From JANMEX01 sp031423755 (GTDB taxonomy: Bacteria > Pseudomonadota > Alphaproteobacteria > Rhizobiales > Rhizobiaceae), in assembly GCA_031423755.1 (NCBI GenBank), contig JANPGC010000201.1, positions 1-18,052 on the forward strand: a stretch of DNA of 18,052 bases. The letters run 5' to 3'. The position numbers and the translations under genes are program-made. The notes below the pieces were generated by a model. That model was not told where the DNA came from and ran no database searches. It saw only the letters and a program-made list of their open reading frames with translations. This document shows, piece by piece, positions 1 through 5,053 of the stretch. Numbering within the stretch: position 1 is the stretch's first letter; each line of letters begins with the position of its first letter.

Positions 1-538
1 AAATGTCGATGCCGGAGCGTTCTGCAAACGCCCGGGCCGTCTTTTCATTGACCACCTTGGACAGGCCATAACTATCCATCGGGTTGACGTCATAATCCTC
101 ATCCAGCGGAAACTGGTGGAAATCGCGGTGCCCTTCGGCAAAGCAGACCCCGTAGGTGGTCTCGGACGAGGCGACGATCACCTTCTTGATCCCAAGCTTC
201 ACCGCCGCCTCGATGACATTGTAGGTGCCCATCACATTGATGCGGAAGGTCTCATTGTCCGGCTTCAACAGAATGCGCGGCACGGCGGCAAAATGAATGA
301 CCGCGTCAAACGGCTTCGGCCCGCCGGGGATTTCCAGATCATCAAAACCGGTGTGCATTGACAGCGCATTGAACATCTGGCCAGAGTCCGTGATGTCGGC
401 GCTGATGTTGGCAATGCCGGGATGATTGAGCGGCGCCAAGTCGATGTTGAAGACCTCATAACCCTTGTTCGCCAGCCAGGGCAAAATGTGCCGCCCCGCC
501 TTGCCTGAGCCGCCGGTGAACGCAATACGCTTTGCCAT
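1..538 (-). CDS. NAD-dependent epimerase/dehydratase, N-terminal part (3' end outside window)
   Basis: This is an extended short-chain dehydrogenase/reductase of the NAD-dependent epimerase/dehydratase family; the sugar nucleotide or other substrate cannot be told. About 179 residues are visible. The Rossmann glycine motif GGSGKAG is at residues 9-15. D33 ends the second beta strand (NIDLA), which favours NAD over NADP. HFAA is at 82-85, SSETTYG with the catalytic Ser at about 124-130, and the catalytic pair Y157-x-x-x-K161 (YGLSK) is intact. Family members are usually about 300 residues, so the C-terminal substrate-binding part lies beyond position 1. The ATG at 538-536 is preceded by AGGA about 9 bases upstream. 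The gene is divergent from the tRNA-Arg gene, with 121 bases between them. Family assignment is firm; specific function is unknown. Confidence 0.85.
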   Translation of the reverse strand, partial: MAKRIAFTGGSGKAGRHILPWLANKGYEVFNIDLAPLNHPGIANISADITDSGQMFNALSMHTGFDDLEIPGGPKPFDAVIHFAAVPRILLKPDNETFRINVMGTYNVIEAAVKLGIKKVIVASSETTYGVCFAEGHRDFHQFPLDEDYDVNPMDSYGLSKVVNEKTARAFAERSGIDI

Positions 539-621
539 GATGTGTGATCCTGATTCTGGTATGTGCGCCATAGATGCGCTTCGCCACGCGGCGGTCAACC
601 TCAAGACAGCGGATTTCGCGG

Positions 622-650
622 TTGAAGCGGCCCGCCCCTTCCGCTAGAAG
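622..650 (+). promoter_or_regulatory. candidate sigma70-type promoter of tRNA-Arg
   Basis: TTGAAG (622-627) and TAGAAG (645-650) are separated by 17 bases. This would start transcription near 657, a few bases before the mature tRNA 5' end at 660. The -35 box is close to consensus; the -10 box is weaker. Position relative to the tRNA is the main support. Confidence 0.4.
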
Positions 651-659
651 CGGCATCAG

Positions 660-736
660 GCACCCGTAGCTCAGTTGGATAGAGTGTTGGATTCCGAATC
701 CAAAGGTCGCAGGTTCGAATCCTGCCGGGTGCGCCA
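660..736 (+). tRNA. tRNA-Arg (anticodon CCG)
   Basis: This is a complete 77-base tRNA. The acceptor stem GCACCCG (660-666) pairs perfectly with CGGGTGC (726-732), followed by discriminator G and an encoded CCA (734-736). The anticodon stem-loop TTGGA-TTCCGAA-TCCAA gives anticodon CCG, which reads the Arg codon CGG. The T arm has the usual GGTTCGAATCC. The D arm (AGCTCAGTTGGATAGAGT) is normal. The last 18 bases are repeated at 3573-3590, so the gene appears to have served as an integration site while remaining whole. Confidence 0.97.
719..736 (+). repeat. putative attachment site, left copy (inside tRNA-Arg 3' end)
   Basis: ATCCTGCCGGGTGCGCCA is the 3' end of the tRNA-Arg gene, covering part of the T arm, the 3' acceptor strand and CCA. 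It is identical over 18 bases to 3573-3590, in the same orientation. Tyrosine-recombinase elements commonly use the 3' end of a tRNA gene and rebuild it on integration, leaving such a direct repeat at the far end. Confidence 0.6.
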
Positions 737-814
737 CTCCATCGGACAAGATTCGAACTTGCCCGGCTGCTCGTGATGTAGCCGAACTGTTTCACCGGCG
801 GCTTAGCACGCCGT

Positions 815-1555
815 TCATGGTTCCCATGGTTGCGATGTCAAAGGTGAATTCCTGAGCACGTATATTGCAATGGGTGACATCTTCGTCTCATCGCGCCACT
901 CAATTGAATCATCGCGAGAACCGAGCGGCTTGTGAAGCTTGGCAAGAGTGAGGCCCGCGCGTTCGGCCGCTCCACAATAGTCCTGCTCAGTCCAAAAATA
1001 GTCATGCAATACGACGTCAATGCCCTGGATCAGCAGTTTCACCGTGTCGCCGCTTTGGAGCGGCTTGTTGTTCTCTGGAAACGAGTACGACAATGACACC
1101 CAGTTTCCTTCTGTCGCTTCTGTCGAGGCGGTCACGAAGATGATGATTCCATCGTTCCGAAGGACGCGCTTCATCTCTTTGAGAATGCGCTCAATCTCCT
1201 CGATTCGCGACACTTCCAGGAACACAAAGCTTGAGAAAATCAAATCGAACGTCGAGTCCTCAAAAGGCAGGATCCCGCTGGGAATATGTTGATATTCGCC
1301 TGACCGATCTTTGGATCGAGCTTGCTCGAGCATCTCCTGGCTCACGTCTACGCCAACTGCATTGAAGCCAATGCGCTTCAGAAATCGTGCTGAGCGCCCA
1401 GCGCCGCAGCCGTAATCAAGCACGGATGCGACGGACCCTGCATACTCCCGGATCAACATGGGTATGTCGCGAAATGCCAGGTATTGTGTACCTTGCATCT
1501 CAAGCTCGGCATATTCGCCGGCGTGCTTTTCATAGTCGTGAGTCTTGATGCTCAT
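815..1555 (-). CDS. class I SAM-dependent methyltransferase
   Basis: This is a 246-residue methyltransferase of the Rossmann-like class I fold (Methyltransf_11/25 type). The SAM-binding motif I, VLDYGCGAGR, is at residues 45-54, and the acidic residue ending beta 2 is D70 (VGVD). Motif IV is LPFEDSTFDLIFSS (96-109), and the helix/strand pair KRVLRNDGIIIF is at 129-140. The substrate cannot be deduced. The C-terminal part has no motif I recognise. I chose the ATG at 1555-1553 because GGAGGG lies about 5 bases upstream. A GTG 12 bases further upstream (1567) overlaps that ribosome site and is less likely. The gene stands alone, and its upstream sequence is a decayed gene fragment. Its GC content appears lower than that of the glycogen genes, consistent with acquisition. 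Confidence 0.85.
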   Translation of the reverse strand: MSIKTHDYEKHAGEYAELEMQGTQYLAFRDIPMLIREYAGSVASVLDYGCGAGRSARFLKRIGFNAVGVDVSQEMLEQARSKDRSGEYQHIPSGILPFEDSTFDLIFSSFVFLEVSRIEEIERILKEMKRVLRNDGIIIFVTASTEATEGNWVSLSYSFPENNKPLQSGDTVKLLIQGIDVVLHDYFWTEQDYCGAAERAGLTLAKLHKPLGSRDDSIEWRDETKMSPIAIYVLRNSPLTSQPWEP

Positions 1556-1615
1556 CCAACCCTCCACAGCACAACGAACTGCGCCCGTTGATCATAGGCA
1601 GAAATCGGCGAGTAG

Positions 1616-1792
1616 CAATTCCACTCGTTCGGTGATGCGCAAACTGCGGGAGATCCCGGGGGAGGCAAAGGCGGCCACTGGCTCGCCACCGTTCCGGGCA
1701 AGGGATACTTCGTGATTCTCATGGTCTATAGCCCAACAGAAACCGGCATCACCAAGAGTTGGAAGCCCGGAGATGTCGAAAACCTCAATTGA
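1616..1792 (+). pseudogene. 3' remnant of a DUF1254/DUF1214-type gene
   Basis: The plus-strand reading frame from 1616 to the TGA at 1790-1792 encodes a C-terminus of the kind seen in DUF1254/DUF1214 proteins. It contains GHWLATVPGKGYFVILMVYS, then PTETGITKSWKPGDVENLN at the very end. That pattern (W-x-x-x-PGKG-hydrophobic strand, Y-x-P-x-E, K-x-W-x-P-G-D-x-E near the stop) is typical of the DUF1214 domain end. Only about 58 codons remain. The frame is closed by TAG at 1613-1615 and has no start codon before the internal ATG at 1721. No further family sequence is seen upstream in any plus frame; the methyltransferase start region adjoins it. The intact family is several hundred residues long and of uncertain function. 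This is a recognition from memory, not a database match. Confidence 0.6.
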
Positions 1793-2120
1793 GCCACAAT
1801 ACAGCGCTGGCGGTACCCTCCGCATGCAGGAAATTATAAACTAGAAACAATGACATAACGGTTCCCAGTTTCATCTCGTCCGGCGCGCCAGTTTCACTAT
1901 CCGTCGACTTCACATCACCGCTTCAAGAATCGCCTCAACAAGGCTGGCGGTTCGGCGGACTATCCCGGCTTGATTGAAGCTGAATCTGAGGCGGATTTGG
2001 TTCAAGCCGTCGACCATCGGGCGGATGGCGGCTCACTGCACGCTAGCAACTATTGCAAATAATGCGGTGAGGGCGCAGGATTTTCCGAAGGGCGCTGGTT
2101 TGCAAAAGGACAATTGCGCT
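1793..2120. other. 328 bases without a supported gene
   Basis: The stretch lies between the DUF1214-type remnant and the serine hydrolase start. Short open frames run through it on both strands, including in-frame sequence extending the hydrolase upstream to a TTG at 1974. None has a good ribosome site or a recognisable product. The base composition around 1830-1860 is locally AT-rich, which may include the hydrolase promoter, but I could not choose a convincing -35/-10 pair. Confidence 0.5.
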
Positions 2121-3353
2121 ATGAGCAAATTTGGCATCGAAGCGGTTCGTGATCCCGCCGCCCTCGGCTTCGACATGGCGCGGCTGGCGCGGCTGAAACC
2201 GTGGATGCAGCGCTATACTGACAGCGGGCGCTGGCCGGGCGGCGCGGTGTTAATCGCACGCCATGGCGAACTCGCCTATTTTGACTGCGCCGGTCTTGCC
2301 GATGTTGACGCCGGACGGCCTTGGTCGCGTGACCTCATCGCCCGCATTTGGTCAATGGCCAAGCCTGTGACCGCCGTGGCGCTGCTGATGCTCTACGAGG
2401 AAGCACGCGTGCATCTGGACGATCCGGTGGAGGTGTACCTGCCGGAATTCAAGGATATGCAACTGCTGCTGCCAGGCGCCACGTCGCTCGACCAGACTGT
2501 GTCGGTCAAGACGAAGATGACGATCCATCATCTTTTGACCCACACAGCAGGTTTGAGCCTGTTTACCGGCTCTCGCTTGCTGGGTGAGACATATGCCAGG
2601 GAAGCGCTTGGCCTTGCAAAAGACTATGGTGGGCTCGACAAAATGGTGCGCCGCATTGCGGAATTGCCGTTGGAATGGGAACCGGGCAGCCGATGGCAAT
2701 ACAGCGTCGGATCCGACGTCATCGGCCGCGTCGTCGAAGTCGTCTCAGGAATGCCGCTCGACAAATATTTCGCGAAGCGGATATTCGAGCCCCTTGGCAT
2801 GACCGACACTGGTTTCGCCGTGCCGGACACCGGGTTGGACCGCCTTCCTCCGATGTATGAGGTAACAGCCAGCGGCATGGCCCTGAACGAAGCGCCCCAC
2901 GCCTCGGCGTGGCGCCAAGGCAAGGTCGACACATTCTGCGGCGGCGGCGGGCTTGTCGGAACTATCGACGATTACTGGCGCTTCGCCGAAATGCTGCGCG
3001 GCGGCGGCGCGCTTGACGGCGAGCGCATCCTCAGCCCGCGCACCTTGCAATTGGCGGCATGCAATCACCTGCCCGGCGATCTCGCCGCAATGACCACCGA
3101 AGACTGGGCCGAAACCCAGTTTGACGGCGTCGGCTTCGGACTGCTGGGCTCCGTTGTCCTTGATCCGGCCAAGGCACAAATTTCGGCGCAAGTCGGCGAC
3201 TATGGCTGGGGAGGGGCGGCAGGCACCTTCTTCTGGGTGAGCCCGGTTGATGACATGGTCGTCATCCTCTTCACGCAATTGCTGCCTTCGAGCGCCATTC
3301 CGGTGCGCAAGGAGCTGCGTGCGCTCGTCTATGCCGCGCTGACGGGAGACTGA
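2121..3353 (+). CDS. serine hydrolase, class C beta-lactamase / family VIII esterase fold
   Basis: This is a 410-residue serine hydrolase of the beta-lactamase/penicillin-binding-protein superfamily. The nucleophile motif S-x-x-K is S78-M-A-K81. The second motif is Y194-S-V, with YSVGSD in place of the class C YxN. The third is W363-G-G (GWGGAAG) where beta-lactamases have KTG. YSx plus WGG is the pattern of family VIII carboxylesterases and related rhizobial serine hydrolases, so an esterase or amidase role is more likely than drug resistance. The start ATG at 2121 has AAAGGA upstream, and the N-terminus (DPAALGFDMARLARL) aligns with the usual start of the family. The frame is open further upstream to a TTG at 1974, but that extension lacks a convincing signal peptide, so a cytoplasmic protein is inferred. 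It lies within the tRNA-bounded segment. Confidence 0.87.
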   Translation: MSKFGIEAVRDPAALGFDMARLARLKPWMQRYTDSGRWPGGAVLIARHGELAYFDCAGLADVDAGRPWSRDLIARIWSMAKPVTAVALLMLYEEARVHLDDPVEVYLPEFKDMQLLLPGATSLDQTVSVKTKMTIHHLLTHTAGLSLFTGSRLLGETYAREALGLAKDYGGLDKMVRRIAELPLEWEPGSRWQYSVGSDVIGRVVEVVSGMPLDKYFAKRIFEPLGMTDTGFAVPDTGLDRLPPMYEVTASGMALNEAPHASAWRQGKVDTFCGGGGLVGTIDDYWRFAEMLRGGGALDGERILSPRTLQLAACNHLPGDLAAMTTEDWAETQFDGVGFGLLGSVVLDPAKAQISAQVGDYGWGGAAGTFFWVSPVDDMVVILFTQLLPSSAIPVRKELRALVYAALTGD

Positions 3354-3500
3354 CACTCGTCGACAGAAAATGCTCAGATCTGGCTTGCAGATAGCAGACT
3401 TGGGTCCTGCTCGTCATTCTTCGCATTGGTTGGCTCCATGCCCGTCGAAGTCAAATGCAGTGATGACCACCATTCCGGGGCCTCAGCCTTGGTCGCGTCG

Positions 3501-3529
3501 AAGAAAAATCTGGCAGGTGCCCTGCCAGA
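3501..3529 (-). terminator. Rho-independent terminator reading leftward
   Basis: On the minus strand TCTGGCAGG and CCTGCCAGA form a perfect 9-base stem around a 3-base loop (3509-3529). The run TTTTTCTT follows directly (3508-3501). The plus strand has no T tract after the stem, so the terminator is one-directional. The nearest minus-strand gene upstream is the acetyltransferase, ending 165 bases away across the putative att repeat. It may end that transcript, or a short RNA starting in 3530-3690. Confidence 0.75.
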
Positions 3530-3572
3530 ATCTGTATCGTGCAATTTCAATAATATGAGAGTTCTCTTCTTC

Positions 3573-3590
3573 ATCCTGCCGGGTGCGCCA
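3573..3590 (+). repeat. putative attachment site, right copy (tRNA-Arg 3' end duplicate)
   Basis: ATCCTGCCGGGTGCGCCA is an exact 18-base copy of positions 719-736 in the same orientation, ending with the same CCA. The flanks differ on both sides (A before the tRNA copy, C before this one; C after, A after). No anticodon arm or rest of a tRNA is present here, so this is not a second tRNA gene. Confidence 0.6.
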
Positions 3591-3693
3591 ATCTTGACGG
3601 GCTGCCAGAAAAGGGAAGCCTGTCTTGAGGCGGCAAGGCAAAGCTGAGCGGCTGCAGCTGCTGTTCACCGTCGCGGATCATGCCAGGCGCCTG

Positions 3694-4257
3694 TCAGATA
3701 GGCCGCGCCGGATTGCCCACGACTCGCGTGCCGGGAGCCACATTGCGCGTGACGACTGCGCCCGCGCCGACAAGGGCACCGTCTCCCACGGTTACGCCCG
3801 GCAATAGAATTGCCCCGCCACCTATCCATACCTCTTCGCCAATGGTCACAGGCAACGCTCGCTCTAGGCCAAGACGTCGCTCTGCGACGCCATGGGCATG
3901 GTCAGCGCAGTATATGTGCACCGCAGGTCCAACCATCGTCCGCCGTCCAATCCGCACTGGTGCCGTGTCGAGGATAACGCAGTGCGCGTTCAGGTACACT
4001 TCGTCGCCAAGTACGATGTTTCGGCCATACGCGGCGTGGAAGGGGGCCTCAAGAAAGGTCCCCTCGCCGATAGAGGCGAAAAGCGCTGCAAGCTCTGGCG
4101 CACAGGCACCGCGCAGCGCTGGATGCATGGTGGAATGGTGCCAGCACGCCTGCCGCGCGGCTTTGCGCAACGCCTCAAGTTCCGGCGTCGTACAGGAATA
4201 CCAACGCCCGTCGGCGACTTCGGCAAGGGCTGCGGGCGGCGAATGGATGGCCGTCAT
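3694..4257 (-). CDS. sugar O-acetyltransferase, maltose/galactoside acetyltransferase family
   Basis: This 187-residue protein acetylates a sugar or sugar derivative hydroxyl from acetyl-CoA; the acceptor cannot be told. Residues about 16-55 resemble the N-terminal maltose-acetyltransferase domain (GRWYSC, then PELEALRKAARQAC). From about 60 it forms a left-handed parallel beta helix of hexapeptide repeats, e.g. VTIGEEVWIGGGAILLPGVT, then VGDGALVGAGAVV, closing with the usual VVGNPARPI. The catalytic-loop His is in YCADHAHG (H120 or H122). Length matches the Maa/LacA/NodL family (about 180-205). The ATG at 4257 is preceded by GGGAGA 9 bases upstream. The gene stands alone, convergent with the serine hydrolase. 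A LacI-type operator-like palindrome lies about 75 bases upstream. Confidence 0.88.
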   Translation of the reverse strand: MTAIHSPPAALAEVADGRWYSCTTPELEALRKAARQACWHHSTMHPALRGACAPELAALFASIGEGTFLEAPFHAAYGRNIVLGDEVYLNAHCVILDTAPVRIGRRTMVGPAVHIYCADHAHGVAERRLGLERALPVTIGEEVWIGGGAILLPGVTVGDGALVGAGAVVTRNVAPGTRVVGNPARPI

Positions 4258-4696
4258 GGGCGCAATCTCCCGGCGGTGGCGCTTGTCATCAACCAGTCAG
4301 GTTTGACACGAGCGATGTTAGCCGAAGAATGTTGCGAACGGTTACAAATAATTTTCATCTGTCTCAGTCGGATCGGAAAAGTTCGCTTCCGGCAAAAGAC
4401 AGGTCTGCACGCCACGCGCAATGTAAGTATGCTTCGCGCGTCTTGCAGGTCGCGGTCATGAGGTATGCTTCTATCTCGTGAGCGCCGGAATGAGGGCAGG
4501 TCGGCAAGCAAATCTGCGCCGCCCTGTTCCAACTGTCAGGTTCATGGCGCGGCAGACAGACCCGGCTTTCACGGAACTCGCGCCCATGCTATTGTGTAAG
4601 ACGCGGGTGACATGCCAATCAGGGCAACTTTACCATCCGGCCCTGAATTGCGCGCCAACATCCTGCATGCGTTCAACACCTCACGGGGAGGCCATC
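4258..4696. other. 439 bases without a supported gene (divergent intergenic region)
   Basis: This lies between the divergently read acetyltransferase and the monooxygenase-like gene, so it should hold both promoters. An operator-like palindrome sits at 4332-4347, in a locally AT-rich patch (4343-4358). Open frames of up to about 90 codons exist on both strands, but none has a ribosome site or a recognisable product. I saw no -35/-10 pair strong enough to call. Confidence 0.5.
4332..4347. promoter_or_regulatory. LacI-family operator-like palindrome upstream of the sugar acetyltransferase
   Basis: On the minus strand the site reads TTGTAACCGTTCGCAA, an imperfect palindrome centred on CG with TTG/CAA ends. 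It matches TTGTAACCGCTTTCAA at 13720-13735 in 13 of 16 bases, same orientation relative to the downstream gene. A central CG in a roughly 16-base palindrome is typical of LacI-family sites. The acetyltransferase start is about 75 bases away. No LacI-type gene is in the window. Confidence 0.35.
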
Positions 4697-4993
4697 ATGA
4701 CAGCATTCAACGTTGTGCGTTTCAAGATCAAGCCGGGCATGGAAGATGTGTTTCTCGATGCCCACCGAAAGATGGATGCACGCTGGCCGGGTATGCGCCA
4801 TGCCAACATCATCAAGACTGGCGACAGCCGCTATTGCATCATTGGCGAGTGGGACAGCATGGAGGCGATGGCAGCCGCGCGGCCGCATATGATCGCCACA
4901 CTCGACAGCTTCCGCCACACGCTTGAGGATCTGGGTGGCGATCTGGGCGTGACAGATCCGGTTTCGGGATCGGTGGTGCTTCCGCTGATGTAG
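4697..4993 (+). CDS. small antibiotic-biosynthesis-monooxygenase-like (ABM) protein
   Basis: This is a 98-residue protein resembling the dimeric alpha/beta-barrel ABM superfamily. It begins with a strand (FNVVRFKIKPG), then a helix (MEDVFLDAHRKMD), a second strand, RYCIIGEWDSMEAM around 45-58, and a long helix (AAARPHMIATLDSFRHTLED). This is one beta-alpha-beta unit as in ABM and stress-responsive A/B barrel proteins. The family includes heme-degrading and quinol-oxidising monooxygenases as well as members with no known activity, so the reaction is unknown. The ATG at 4697 has a strong GGGAGG 6 bases upstream. In-frame sequence extends upstream to 4478, but without a ribosome site of this quality. 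The gene stands alone and is convergent with glgX. Confidence 0.75.
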   Translation: MTAFNVVRFKIKPGMEDVFLDAHRKMDARWPGMRHANIIKTGDSRYCIIGEWDSMEAMAAARPHMIATLDSFRHTLEDLGGDLGVTDPVSGSVVLPLM

Positions 4994-5013
4994 GATATGA
5001 CAGACCGAAAGAG

Positions 5014-5047
5014 GCAACGCCGCAGTCGCAGCGCCGTACGACGTTGC
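5014..5047. terminator. hairpin between convergent ABM-like gene and glgX, possible shared terminator
   Basis: GCAACGCCG (5014-5022) and CGACGTTGC (5039-5047) form a 9-base stem with one wobble pair around a 16-base loop. It lies in the 60-base gap between the two convergent stop codons. Flanks are only moderately T-rich (TTGTGGCTATTTCTT to the right on the plus strand; CTCTTTC on the minus strand). It fits an end for both transcripts, but the U tracts are imperfect. Confidence 0.45.
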
Positions 5048-5053
5048 TTGTGG

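Larger units (their letters stand above)
737..3590. mobile_element. putative small tRNA-Arg-integrated element or remnant (2.85 kb)
   Basis: The segment is bounded by an 18-base direct repeat of the tRNA-Arg 3' end, the classic footprint of site-specific integration. Contents in order are a SAM-dependent methyltransferase (minus), a 3' fragment of a DUF1254/DUF1214-type gene (plus), a serine hydrolase (plus) and a minus-strand terminator beside the right repeat. Neighbouring genes outside are unrelated. No integrase, excisionase or replication gene is visible, so it is either a decayed element or one mobilised in trans. A hand count of one line in the methyltransferase (1081-1140) gives about 53% GC, against about 65% for a line of glgX (6061-6120). 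The serine hydrolase looks host-like in composition. The boundary claim rests on the repeat; the rest is inference. Confidence 0.5.
3354..3693. other. intergenic region spanning the right element boundary
   Basis: The 340 bases between the serine hydrolase and the acetyltransferase (convergent genes) contain a minus-strand hairpin terminator (3501-3529) and the right copy of the tRNA-Arg 3' repeat (3573-3590). A short imperfect palindrome built on GCTGCAGC lies at 3647-3662. No gene is supported. A 66-codon minus frame (3374-3574) crosses the terminator hairpin and has no recognisable product. Confidence 0.6.

Noticed and set aside
747..761. Near-palindrome CAAGATTCGAACTTG just inside the element
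   Set aside because: Too short to interpret and no second copy near the right end; it may be chance.
1592..1825. 77-codon minus-strand frame upstream of the methyltransferase
   Set aside because: The plus strand of the same interval encodes the family-like end of a DUF1214 protein, so this frame is its antisense shadow.
2121..3353. Antibiotic-resistance beta-lactamase
   Set aside because: The active-site pattern YSV and WGG, instead of YxN and KTG, points to a family VIII esterase or other serine hydrolase.
3374..3574. 66-codon minus-strand frame starting inside the right att-like repeat
   Set aside because: It runs through a perfect Rho-independent terminator, has a poor ribosome site and an unrecognised product.
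4254..4532. 92-codon minus-strand frame in the acetyltransferase upstream region
   Set aside because: No ribosome site or family resemblance, and it overlaps the probable acetyltransferase promoter.
4500..4696. Promoter for the ABM-like gene (e.g. TATTGT near 4591)
   Set aside because: The -10 has no matching -35 at a suitable distance, so I could not support a call.
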